Positions 1 through 7,197 of a DNA stretch of 64,000 nucleotides are shown here, in pieces (positions within the stretch are counted from its first letter, which is position 1; each line of letters opens with the position of its first letter). The stretch spans positions 122,496-186,495 of the forward strand of contig JAZNGM010000025.1 of NCBI GenBank assembly GCA_045576455.1, given 5' to 3'. The stretch comes from RGIG4034 sp045576455. Lineage in GTDB: Bacteria > Bacillota > Clostridia > Lachnospirales > Lachnospiraceae. Below the pieces are notes generated by a model, which saw only the letters and a program-made list of their open reading frames with translations, searched no databases and had not been told where the DNA came from. Position numbers and translations under genes: made by a program.

Positions 1-564
1 GATATGAAAAATCAATTAATTCATTTGCAAGGTATGTTGCAGGATAAAGAATATGAAAGAACATCTGAGTATGTTGCAGAATTAATTGGAAATGTGAACT
101 CCAGAGCCGGAATACAAACCGGAAACAAAATAATTGATTGTATTCTTAACTATAAGTTACAACTGATGAATACAGGGAGTATTGTGTTTATACATGATGT
201 TGAAATACCGGAGCATCTTGAAGTTAAAGAAATGGATTTGGTTAGCTTACTGGGGAATTTGCTGGATAATGCAATTGAAGCATCTTTAAATGAGAGAGAA
301 GGAATGCGTAAGATTGATTTGAAAATATCATATCGATGCAATGTATTGAGTATTTGTTTGAAAAACATCTGTACAAGTTTACCGGATCGGGTACAGTTAG
401 AAAGCCTTAAGACAAGTAAGCAAGATAAAAAACAACATGGTAAAGGACTCTTAAGTGTAAAACAGATTGTTGATAAATATGATGGAAATCTTGTGGTATG
501 TAAAAAAGTTGAAAAAGAGCAGGAATACTTTTCAATCACTTGTAGTTTAGTTTGTAGTCAATAA
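1..564 (+). CDS. AgrC-like GHKL sensor histidine kinase, C-terminal part (5' end outside window)
   Basis: The reading frame is open at base 1 and encodes about 187 residues of a GHKL-type histidine kinase, the sensor class of agr-type peptide quorum sensing. The visible protein starts with D-M-K-N-Q-L, the tail of the H-box of this family (usually RHDxKNHL), so the phosphoacceptor His lies just upstream of the window along with the membrane sensor domain. An N-box-like LLGNLLDNAIEA (about residues 80-91) and a G-box-like GKGLLSVKQIV (about 146-156) follow, as expected for the ATP-binding domain. Downstream lie a leader element and a frameshifted autoinducer-peptide gene, which supports an agrC role. 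The last codons and the stop are duplicated at 4138-4165. Family assignment is good; ligand and partner regulator are not visible. Confidence 0.85.
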   Translation, partial: DMKNQLIHLQGMLQDKEYERTSEYVAELIGNVNSRAGIQTGNKIIDCILNYKLQLMNTGSIVFIHDVEIPEHLEVKEMDLVSLLGNLLDNAIEASLNEREGMRKIDLKISYRCNVLSICLKNICTSLPDRVQLESLKTSKQDKKQHGKGLLSVKQIVDKYDGNLVVCKKVEKEQEYFSITCSLVCSQ

Positions 565-580
565 GAAAATAAAGGTTAAC

Positions 581-686
581 ATATCCAAAAGTTACAAAAA
601 ATGGGTCATTTATTACATATGTATAGAATCCCTCTTCTCCTTGTGGTATGGTTTGAACACCATAAGGAAAGGGGGATTTTTGTGTT
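581..686 (+). repeat. Leader/promoter element, copy 1 (upstream of agrD-like gene)
   Basis: First of three copies of an element beginning ATATCCAAAAGTTAC. It runs from just after the kinase stop to the GTG start of the agrD-like gene. It holds an AT-rich promoter-like stretch (around TATGTATAGAAT, 619-630), a short hairpin TATGGT/ACCATA (647-652 with 659-664) and a purine-rich ribosome binding site at 665-676. The segment AACAC (656-660) can instead pair with GTGTT (682-686), which contains the start codon. The other copies are at 1171 and 4186. Because the element spans exactly the region between kinase and peptide gene, I read it as that gene's promoter and 5' untranslated region. Confidence 0.75.
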
Positions 687-812
687 GATAAGAAAGAAAA
701 TCATTAAAAAAGTATTAGTAAGCGTAGCTGAAAAAAATGTAAATTCAGCGTGTGGATAAAATATGAGTATATTGTGGATGGTGCTTTAAAAGAATCAATA
801 AAAAGCATATAA
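682..812 (+). pseudogene. AgrD-like cyclic peptide precursor, frameshifted
   Basis: A GTG codon at 682 sits 5 bases after a GGGGGA ribosome binding site. It opens a 25-codon frame with a basic amphipathic start and the segment VAEKNVNSAC, then stops at 757. Restoring one base after the Cys codon (751-753) continues the frame as W-I-K-Y-E-Y-I-V-D-G-ALKESIKSI to a stop at 810. The repaired product would be 43 residues, the usual length of AgrD-type precursors. It would have an amphipathic leader, a Cys-containing core (C-W-I-K-Y, a Cys plus four residues) and an acidic, proline-poor tail. It lies directly after an agrC-like kinase gene. It may be a dead gene, a sequencing error or a programmed shift; these cannot be told apart here. 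Confidence 0.6.
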
Positions 813-989
813 AAGATAAGTGGATTTTGAGTACAGATATCAATGAAGATACAGAAGGCTCACTGAAACTCTCGTTTCATTAATGACAATTCCAAGGCTG
901 CACTTCAATAAATCCTATTTGAGAAAAAGGTACATGCAGAAAATGTGTGTACCTTCCTTTTTACATACACCTGATATTTATGTAAACCA

Positions 990-1040
990 CAAAAATCTTA
1001 AGAAACCTTAAGAATTATAACTTAAAATGTCTGCTATAAT
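990..1040 (+). promoter_or_regulatory. Promoter with CTTAAG direct repeats
   Basis: Two CTTAAG hexamers start at 997 and 1007, exactly 10 bp apart, followed by a good -10 box TATAAT at 1035-1040. Direct repeats one helical turn apart, just upstream of or overlapping the -35 region, are typical sites for OmpR-family response regulators in Firmicutes. The promoter points at the truncated lipoprotein frame at 1115. The regulator is not identifiable from this site. Confidence 0.45.
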
Positions 1041-1114
1041 ACAGTTATGGCGTTATGACAAAAGAAATAAATATTGTAAAAGGAGAAAAATGATAATGAA
1101 ACAAAAAAAGGAGT

Positions 1115-1216
1115 ATGAAAAAGGTATTATTAATAATGACAATGGTTCTGTTTATGTCCGGTAGCTCAAAATATCCAAAAGTTACAAAAAACGGGTCATT
1201 TATTACATATGTATAG
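1115..1216 (+). pseudogene. Truncated lipoprotein signal peptide, broken by leader copy 2
   Basis: The frame starts MKKVLLIMTMVLFMSGSS, a clear secretion signal whose MSGSS resembles a lipobox with the Cys changed to Ser. Only about 18 codons are native: at about 1168 the sequence turns into the repeated leader element and the frame runs into it until a stop at 1214. Upstream there is a promoter with regulator-type direct repeats and an AAGGAG sequence at 1080-1085. I read this as the surviving start of an unrelated exported protein that was cut by recombination bringing in the leader element. The ribosome binding site next to this ATG is too close to be ideal, so the original start may have been at 1090 in another frame. 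Confidence 0.45.
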
Positions 1217-1435
1217 GATACCTCTTTTCCTTGTGTTATGGTATGAACACCATAAGGTAAAAGGAATTTTGGTGTTCCTAGGGAAGAATACAGCATGAAG
1301 TAATGACCGCTTAAGGACTTAAACCATACACCATTACATACTATTACAACGATAAAATCAAGGGAGAAAGTTACGGCTGGCTAGTAGCTTAATTAATAAA
1401 CTTAGAAAGGGGAAAGTGGTTTCAATATAACCACA
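1171..1435 (+). repeat. Leader element copy 2 plus shared downstream leader
   Basis: Bases 1171-1321 repeat the element seen at 581 and 4186. From 1322 to 1434 the sequence continues to match 4437-4548, in front of the paralogous gene at 4560. The hairpin TTATGGT/ACCATAA (1236-1242 with 1249-1255) is perfect. An alternative perfect stem GAACACC/GGTGTTC (1245-1251 with 1271-1277) overlaps it, so the two cannot form together. Near the end a GAAAGGGGA sequence (1405-1413) is followed by a GTGGTT/AACCAC hairpin (1416-1421 with 1429-1434) just before the lipoprotein start. Confidence 0.75.
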
Positions 1436-1444
1436 AGAGCAGAA

Positions 1445-2977
1445 ATGAGAAAAATTGCTATTTTAAGTGCCATATGTGTTTTATTATCTTCCGTTTTCTT
1501 GTGTACAGGATGTGGCAAGAAAGGGAATAATGGGGATAATGGAAAGACGCCGGTAGGAAATGAAGAGATTGTTAATCAATCTGATAAGGAAAGTGGGAAT
1601 GAAATTGATAAAGAAGGTAAAACCGTAATTACATGGATGGTTTCACGTCTTTATGGAGCGGCTCCGGCTGATGATGAAGTTTATGTAGAATTTAATAAGC
1701 TTCTCGATAAAAAAGGATTTGATATTTATGTTGAGTTCTATACACCGGAAAGCGATTTTGAAGATTATACGAATGAGATTTATGATGCGGTTAGGGAACA
1801 GAGCGTAGACATATTTCATACAGGTTATGACTATTACGGGAGTTTGTATAGTGACTTAGTGCGGGACGGTTTATGTTATGACATAACAGAATATATGCAG
1901 GAACCGGAAGGAGAAAAAATATATAGCACACAGGATAAAATGCTGTGGGAATCGTTACATGTTGATGGAAGGCTTTATGGAGTAACTGCCGGGAATGTGT
2001 CTACAAATGGAGGCATTAGTATTTATGTAAATGAAACAATTGCGAGCAAGTTTGATATCGACTGTGAACGGTTGTTGGAAGATACTACTTATTTTTGGGA
2101 CAGTATGTTACGTGTAGAAGAGGGGGAAAAGGAAAATAAAGGATTTGTGCCGTATATTAACATTGGAATATTGTATAATGAGCCGGTCAATATGTTTGAG
2201 TTATTGAGACCCATAGGGATTATTAAGGAAGCAGAGGGGAAATATAGGGCAGTAAATATATACGAGGATGAGAGGGTAAGAGAGTCAATTATTTCGTGCC
2301 GTGAAATGTATAATAGAGGAAAAATGTTTGGGGGAGGAAATGAATGGCAGAAGAGGCTTGAAACCGGTGACTTTTTTGTGGCCGTAGGTGTGCCGGATGC
2401 GGAATATCCAGGTGCAAGGGAATATATAAGCAAACCATATATAAGTCAGAGGTCGGGTTCGGTTAATTGTATCTCAAGTAGGTCGGATAACAAGGAAGCA
2501 GCTTTTGAGTTGTTATATGCAGTATATACAGACAGGGAACTATCGGAAATGCTTGCATATGGAATAGAAGGAAAGCATTATCAGGTTGATAACGATAAAA
2601 TATATAAAACGACTACGGCTTATGCCGGAAGAAGCCGTGCGGCAAATCTGTTGACAAATATATGGATATTACGGGAATCAGATTATGGTCATTATATTCC
2701 GGCTCCGTTAAGCGAAGAAGAAAAAGAGACGCTTGATATAAGTCCGTTATTCAATCATCCGCTTGATTTAAGAAACATAAAACTACAATTATTGGAATTA
2801 CAAAACTGTGCAGGAAAAAATTTCCCTTACAATGTAGACGCTTGGGCATTTAAGTATGAAAGTGAGCCGGATTTCAATAAGATATATGATGAAGCATTAA
2901 TGGAATTAAAAAAAGCCGGCATTGATGAAGTGCTTAACGAGCTTAATAAGCAGTTACAGGAGAAGGGGTTACAGTAA
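1445..2977 (+). CDS. Solute-binding-like lipoprotein, paralogue 1
   Basis: This is a 510-residue exported lipoprotein with a signal peptide and the lipobox LCTGC, Cys23 being the predicted lipid-anchored residue. An acidic, Asn/Gly-rich linker follows. The body has the size and composition of an extracellular solute-binding protein (ABC importer family 1 type), for example ITWMVSRLYGAAPADDEVYVEF near the start, but no permease genes accompany it. It is followed by a second lipoprotein gene overlapping at TAATG (2975-2979), and the whole pair is duplicated at 4560-7168. The start at 1445 is chosen because it gives a complete signal peptide and the upstream in-frame stop (1403) leaves no other start codon. 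The strong SD sequence is 31 bases away behind a hairpin. The ligand is unknown; a peptide- or glycan-sensing role is possible but unproven. Confidence 0.75.
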   Translation: MRKIAILSAICVLLSSVFLCTGCGKKGNNGDNGKTPVGNEEIVNQSDKESGNEIDKEGKTVITWMVSRLYGAAPADDEVYVEFNKLLDKKGFDIYVEFYTPESDFEDYTNEIYDAVREQSVDIFHTGYDYYGSLYSDLVRDGLCYDITEYMQEPEGEKIYSTQDKMLWESLHVDGRLYGVTAGNVSTNGGISIYVNETIASKFDIDCERLLEDTTYFWDSMLRVEEGEKENKGFVPYINIGILYNEPVNMFELLRPIGIIKEAEGKYRAVNIYEDERVRESIISCREMYNRGKMFGGGNEWQKRLETGDFFVAVGVPDAEYPGAREYISKPYISQRSGSVNCISSRSDNKEAAFELLYAVYTDRELSEMLAYGIEGKHYQVDNDKIYKTTTAYAGRSRAANLLTNIWILRESDYGHYIPAPLSEEEKETLDISPLFNHPLDLRNIKLQLLELQNCAGKNFPYNVDAWAFKYESEPDFNKIYDEALMELKKAGIDEVLNELNKQLQEKGLQ

Positions 2978-4065
2978 TGAAGAAAAGAATAATAAGTATG
3001 TGTATGATTCTTATGTTGCTTTTAATGGGGTGTGGTAACAAAGAGAAGCTTCCGGAAGAAAAAATAGTATTCGATTTCTTCGGCTATAGTCTGTGTAAAG
3101 ATGGAATTATAAATACCATGTCAGAGGTATTAACCATAACGGATTATAACAGTGGGGTAACCGTACCGTTATGTGATAAACCTAACTGTGCACATGAACC
3201 ATTTTCCGGCTTAAATGAAAATCCGCAATGTAATGCCGCATTTTCTTCAAGAGTTATAACAGCGTTCTTGTATAAAGACAATCTGTATATCTTTTTGGAT
3301 GATGGGATGAATCATACCACGGTATATATGGCGAATAATACCGGCGGAGAACGTAGAAAGATTGCAGAAGCAGATTATGTGTGCGATTATTTTGGCTCCA
3401 TGTTTTGTGATGGAAAATTATATTTTGTCGGATACCGTATGGAATTTAATGATAATGGGGTAATGAAACAGGAGCAGGAACGCCTAATCAGTTCGTTTGA
3501 TGTGGAAAGTCAGGAATTCACAATGCTAACAGAGCCGGACAAGAAATTGGGTGATTTGTTACTATGCAATGTCGTGGGAGAAGAACTCTATTATCGTAAA
3601 CTTATGTATAAGGAAAATGGAGAACTGGTAGCAGTCCCTAAAGATTACATGAGCGCAGAAATGGTGTTGTATAGTATTGCTGAAAATATGGAAACCGGAG
3701 AAGAACGGTTTTTCCTGGATACTAATGCAAGGAGCTGTATAGTGACAGATGAAGGGAATATATATTATGAGATGGAAAAAAACGGGCAATATGAGTATTG
3801 GAAGAAAATGGTAACCGGAGAGGAAACCTTTCTGTTTACCGCTGACCAAATGAAACCTATTGAACCTATATTTGATGGGGAATGGTTACTTCCGGAAGAT
3901 TTAAGTGAATTTAAGAAAAGCTTTTCGGTCCAATCAGTGTATGAGGATATAGTGTTAGTATTGGATAGGAATGGAAAGTCCGGATTGATAACCGTTGATA
4001 ATTATCTTAATGATGTAGAGGAAATTCTTTATCTGGATTTTCAAGAGGTAGATATAATTATGTAG
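2977..4065 (+). CDS. Cysteine-motif lipoprotein (possible beta-propeller), paralogue 1
   Basis: This is a 362-residue lipoprotein with the signal peptide MKKRIISMCMILMLLLMGC and predicted lipidated Cys19. It has alternating short beta-type segments (YIFLDDG, LYFVGYR, ELYYRKL, NIYYEME) suggesting a propeller-like repeat fold, and a conserved block VPLCDKPNCAHEPF...NPQCNA (about residues 66-89) with three Cys and one His. Similar LCxxPxCxH...CNA blocks occur in uncharacterised surface proteins of Lachnospiraceae. They could bind a metal or form disulfides; the function is not known. It is translationally coupled to the preceding solute-binding-like lipoprotein by a TAATG overlap. Its first 46 and last 50 residues are almost identical to the paralogue at 6080, while the centre is diverged. 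Confidence 0.7.
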   Translation: MKKRIISMCMILMLLLMGCGNKEKLPEEKIVFDFFGYSLCKDGIINTMSEVLTITDYNSGVTVPLCDKPNCAHEPFSGLNENPQCNAAFSSRVITAFLYKDNLYIFLDDGMNHTTVYMANNTGGERRKIAEADYVCDYFGSMFCDGKLYFVGYRMEFNDNGVMKQEQERLISSFDVESQEFTMLTEPDKKLGDLLLCNVVGEELYYRKLMYKENGELVAVPKDYMSAEMVLYSIAENMETGEERFFLDTNARSCIVTDEGNIYYEMEKNGQYEYWKKMVTGEETFLFTADQMKPIEPIFDGEWLLPEDLSEFKKSFSVQSVYEDIVLVLDRNGKSGLITVDNYLNDVEEILYLDFQEVDIIM

Positions 4066-4337
4066 TAACCCATTGTAATTAGATTCCGGACAGTGCAATT
4101 AGTAATTTATTAAGAGGTTCTTTGCATTAATAATTATCAATCGGTTGTAGTTTGGGTTGTAGTCAATAAGAAAATTAAGGTTAAAATATCCAAAAGTTAC
4201 ATAAAACGGGTCATTTATTACATATGTATAGGATGCCTCTTTTCCTTGTGTTATGGTATGAACACCATAAGGTAAAAGGAATTTTGGTGTTCCTAGGGAA
4301 GAATACAGCATGAAGTAATGACCGCTTAAGGACTTAA
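4066..4337 (+). repeat. Leader element copy 3 carrying the kinase 3' end
   Basis: Bases 4066-4137 show no recognisable gene. From 4138 the sequence matches 532 onward, with the last codons and stop of the agrC-like gene (TGTAGTCAATAAG) and then the leader element (4186-4337). This copy is closer to copy 2 than to copy 1 and keeps both alternative stems. Carrying over the end of the kinase gene shows that the ancestral unit was kinase end plus leader, and that copy 2 lost its left part. Confidence 0.75.
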
Positions 4338-4436
4338 GTGACCGTTAAAGGACTTATTGTTGATATATATACATTAATCTCCTATACTAACAAAGTATAG
4401 GAGACTAATGTTGAAATTGAGATTACAGGAGATGAA
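4338..4436. repeat. Insertion in leader copy 3 with 18-bp inverted repeat
   Basis: About 100 bases present here are absent from the otherwise matching copy 2. They contain a partial duplication of GACCGcTTAAGGACTTA and a long hairpin: ACATTAATCTCCTATACT (4371-4388), loop AACAA, then AGTATAGGAGACTAATGT (4394-4411). This gives an 18-bp stem with one mismatch. No T-run follows, so it is not a typical terminator. It could be a small palindromic insertion or an RNA stabilising hairpin. Confidence 0.6.
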
Positions 4437-4548
4437 AAACCATACAATTACATATTATTATAACGACAAAATCGAGGGAGAAAGTTACGGCTGGCTAGTA
4501 GCTTAATTAATAAACTTAGAAAGGGGAAAGTGGTTTCAATATAACCAC
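4437..4548 (+). promoter_or_regulatory. Shared 5' leader of lipoprotein paralogue 2, SD-hairpin-start arrangement
   Basis: This aligns with 1322-1434. It ends with AAAGGGG (4520-4526), a GTGGTT/AACCAC hairpin (4530-4535 with 4543-4548) and then the ATG at 4560. The hairpin is identical in both copies although bases just after it differ. Folding it out would bring the SD to a normal distance from the start codon. This is inference from two copies only. Confidence 0.4.
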
Positions 4549-4559
4549 AGAAAACAAAG

Positions 4560-6080
4560 ATGAGAAAGATTTCTATTTTAGCTATCATATGTGTTTTGTT
4601 TTCTTCCGTTTTTTTGTGTACAGGATGTGGAAAGAAAGGTAATGGTGGGGAGAATGAGAAAACACCGGCAGTAACTCCTGATCAATCTGATGAGGATAAT
4701 GAAATCAATAAAGAGGGCAAAACAGTACTTACATGGATGGTTTCAAGATATTATGGAGCGGCTCCGGCTGATGATGAGGTATATGTAGAATTTAATAAGC
4801 TGCTTGATAAAAAAGGGTATGATATTTATGTTGAATTCTATACGCCGAAAAGTGATTTTGAAGATTATACGAATGAGATTTATAATGCAGTAAAAGAAAA
4901 GAGAGTAGATATATTTCATACAGGATATGACTATTATGGGAGCTTGTACGGGGATTTGGTGCGGGACGGCTTGTGTCATGACATAACAGGATATATGCAG
5001 GAACCGGCAGGAGAACCACTTTATAATATACAAGACGAATTGTCTTGGGAAGCTTTACGAGTCGATGGAAAACTGTATGGTATGACTGTGGCGAGTGCGT
5101 ATACGGATGGGGAAGTTCGCTGTTATGTGAATCAATCTATTGCGGAGAAGTATGACATTGACTGTAACCGGTTGCTGGAAGATAAGGCGTATTTTTGGGA
5201 TAGCATATTACGAGTGGAAGATGGTGAAAAGGAAAATGAAGATTTTATACCTTATATCAGGCAGGCATCTTATCTGTATGATTATCCATCGGATTTGTTT
5301 GAACTATGCAGACCTATAGGAATTTGTAAAGACTCAGAGGGCAAATATAAGGCGGTAAATATATACGAGGATGAAAGGGTAAGAAGGTCAATTATTTCGT
5401 GCCGTGAAATGGGAGAAAGAGAATCTATATATATGCCTTCAGATGATTGGCAGAAGAAGCTTAAAACAGGTAATTTTTTTGTTGCTATAGGTGTATCTGA
5501 TTCAGAATATCCGGGGGCCAGGAAATACATAAGCAATCCTTTTATAAGTGACTGTTCAGGAGGTGTTAATTGTATTTCAAGCACTACTGATAACAAGAAA
5601 GCAGCTTTTGAGTTACTATGTGCAGTATATACGGACAGGGAATTATCGGAAATGCTTGCATATGGTATAGAAGGAAAGCATTATCAGGTTGAAAATGATA
5701 AAATATATAAAACGAATACAAATTATGCAGGAGGAAGGGGTGCGGCAAGTCTATTAACAAATATATGGATACTGCGGGAATCAGATTATGATCATTATAT
5801 TCCGATTCCATTAAGTGAAGAAGAGAAAGAGACACTTGAAATAAGCCCGTTATTTAAACATCCGCTTGATTTAAGAAGTATAAAACTACAATTATTGGAA
5901 TTACAAAGATGCGCATTGGATAATTTTCCCGACAATGTAGAAGGTTGGGCATATAAATATGAAGAGGTTTCTGATTTTAATAAAATATATGATGAAGCAT
6001 TAATGGAATTAAAGAAAGCTGGCATTGATGAGGTGCTTAACGAGCTTAATAAGCAGTTACAGGAGAAGGGGTTACAATAA
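4560..6080 (+). CDS. Solute-binding-like lipoprotein, paralogue 2
   Basis: This is a 506-residue paralogue of the protein at 1445, with the same signal peptide style and lipobox LCTGC (Cys23). The two proteins align along their whole length. Regions such as GAAPADDEVYVEFNKLLDKKG and the last 20 residues are identical, while the stretch around residues 180-240 has diverged strongly. It is followed by its own copy of the cysteine-motif lipoprotein, overlapping at AATAATG. It is preceded by leader copy 3, so both cassettes share promoter-like sequence. No permease is adjacent; the ABC-2 exporter at 7198 is not an importer. A surface binding or sensing role is plausible but the ligand is unknown. 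Confidence 0.75.
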   Translation: MRKISILAIICVLFSSVFLCTGCGKKGNGGENEKTPAVTPDQSDEDNEINKEGKTVLTWMVSRYYGAAPADDEVYVEFNKLLDKKGYDIYVEFYTPKSDFEDYTNEIYNAVKEKRVDIFHTGYDYYGSLYGDLVRDGLCHDITGYMQEPAGEPLYNIQDELSWEALRVDGKLYGMTVASAYTDGEVRCYVNQSIAEKYDIDCNRLLEDKAYFWDSILRVEDGEKENEDFIPYIRQASYLYDYPSDLFELCRPIGICKDSEGKYKAVNIYEDERVRRSIISCREMGERESIYMPSDDWQKKLKTGNFFVAIGVSDSEYPGARKYISNPFISDCSGGVNCISSTTDNKKAAFELLCAVYTDRELSEMLAYGIEGKHYQVENDKIYKTNTNYAGGRGAASLLTNIWILRESDYDHYIPIPLSEEEKETLEISPLFKHPLDLRSIKLQLLELQRCALDNFPDNVEGWAYKYEEVSDFNKIYDEALMELKKAGIDEVLNELNKQLQEKGLQ

Positions 6081-7168
6081 TGAAGAAAAGAATAATAAGT
6101 ATGTGTATGATTCTTATGTTGCTTTTAATGGGGTGCGGTAACAAAGAGAAGCTTCCGGAAGAAAAAATAGTATTCGATTTCTTCGGCTATAGTCTGTGCA
6201 AAGATGGAATTATAAATCCGAGTTCAGGGGTATTAACCATAACGGATTATAACAGTGGGGTAACTGTGCCATTGTGCGACAGACCTAATTGTGCACATGA
6301 ACCATTTTCCGGTTCAAACGAGAATCCGCAATGTAATGCTGCATTTTCTTCAAGAGTAATAACAGCATTCTTGTATAAAGAACATTTGTATGTCTTTTTA
6401 GATGATGGTATGAATCATACCACTGTGTATATGGCGGATAATACAGGAGGTGAACGCAGAAAGATTGCAGAAGCAGATTATGTGTGCAATTATTCTGACA
6501 CCACGTTTTGTAACGGAATACTATATTTTGTCGGAGAGTGTGTAGAATTCAATGATAATGGGGTAATGCAACAGGCGCGGGAACGCTTTATCGGTTCATT
6601 TGACGCGGAAAAACAGAAATTTGAAATGATAACAGAGCCGGATAAGGAATTAGGTAATTTGACACTGTGTAATGTCGTGGGAGAGGAAGTATACTTTAGG
6701 GAATATATATACATAGAAAATGGGAAACAGGTAGCGGTGCCTAAAGATATGAAAAATGTGGAAGTAGAACTATATAGTATTGCAAAAAATATAGTAACCG
6801 GAGAAGAACGGTTTTTCCTGGATACTAATGCAAGGAACTGTATAGTAACAGATGAGGGAAATATATATTATGAGGTAGAAGAAAACAGCAAATATGAGTA
6901 TTGGAAGAAAACTATAACCGGAGAGGAAACATTTCTGTTTGCAACTGATAAAATGAAACCCATTAAACCTATAATTGATGGTGAGTGGTTGCTTCCGGAA
7001 GATTTAAGTGAATTTAAGAAAAGCTTTTCGGTTCAATCAGTGTATGAGGATATAGTGTTAGTATTGGATAGGAATGGAAAGTCCGGATTGATAACCGTTG
7101 ATAATTATCTTAATGATGTAGAGGAAATTCTTTATCTGGATTTTCAAGAGGTAGATATAATTATGTAG
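6080..7168 (+). CDS. Cysteine-motif lipoprotein (possible beta-propeller), paralogue 2
   Basis: This is a 362-residue paralogue of the 2977 gene with the same length, the same lipobox (LLMGC, Cys19) and the same LCDRPNCAHEPF...NPQCNA block. Only 28 bases separate it from the ABC ATPase gene at 7198 and no terminator is visible, so lipoproteins and exporter may be co-transcribed. DNA at both ends is nearly identical to the first copy, while the middle (about residues 130-265) differs at many positions. That pattern suggests recombination or gene conversion between the copies. The function is unknown. Confidence 0.7.
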   Translation: MKKRIISMCMILMLLLMGCGNKEKLPEEKIVFDFFGYSLCKDGIINPSSGVLTITDYNSGVTVPLCDRPNCAHEPFSGSNENPQCNAAFSSRVITAFLYKEHLYVFLDDGMNHTTVYMADNTGGERRKIAEADYVCNYSDTTFCNGILYFVGECVEFNDNGVMQQARERFIGSFDAEKQKFEMITEPDKELGNLTLCNVVGEEVYFREYIYIENGKQVAVPKDMKNVEVELYSIAKNIVTGEERFFLDTNARNCIVTDEGNIYYEVEENSKYEYWKKTITGEETFLFATDKMKPIKPIIDGEWLLPEDLSEFKKSFSVQSVYEDIVLVLDRNGKSGLITVDNYLNDVEEILYLDFQEVDIIM

Positions 7169-7197
7169 TAACCGAAGATTGGTAAAGGGGAGATAAT

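Noticed and set aside
571..600. LytTR (AgrA-type) binding sites in the leader element
   Set aside because: GGTTAAC and AGTTAC are loosely similar to the family site but are 16 bp apart instead of about 21, so I do not annotate them.
1045..1296. Minus-strand frame across leader copy 2, with a similar peptide at 4099-4311 and in copy 1
   Set aside because: The peptides look alike only because the DNA is repeated. Differences between copies fall on all codon positions, there is no ribosome binding site, and the plus strand carries the promoter and start context.
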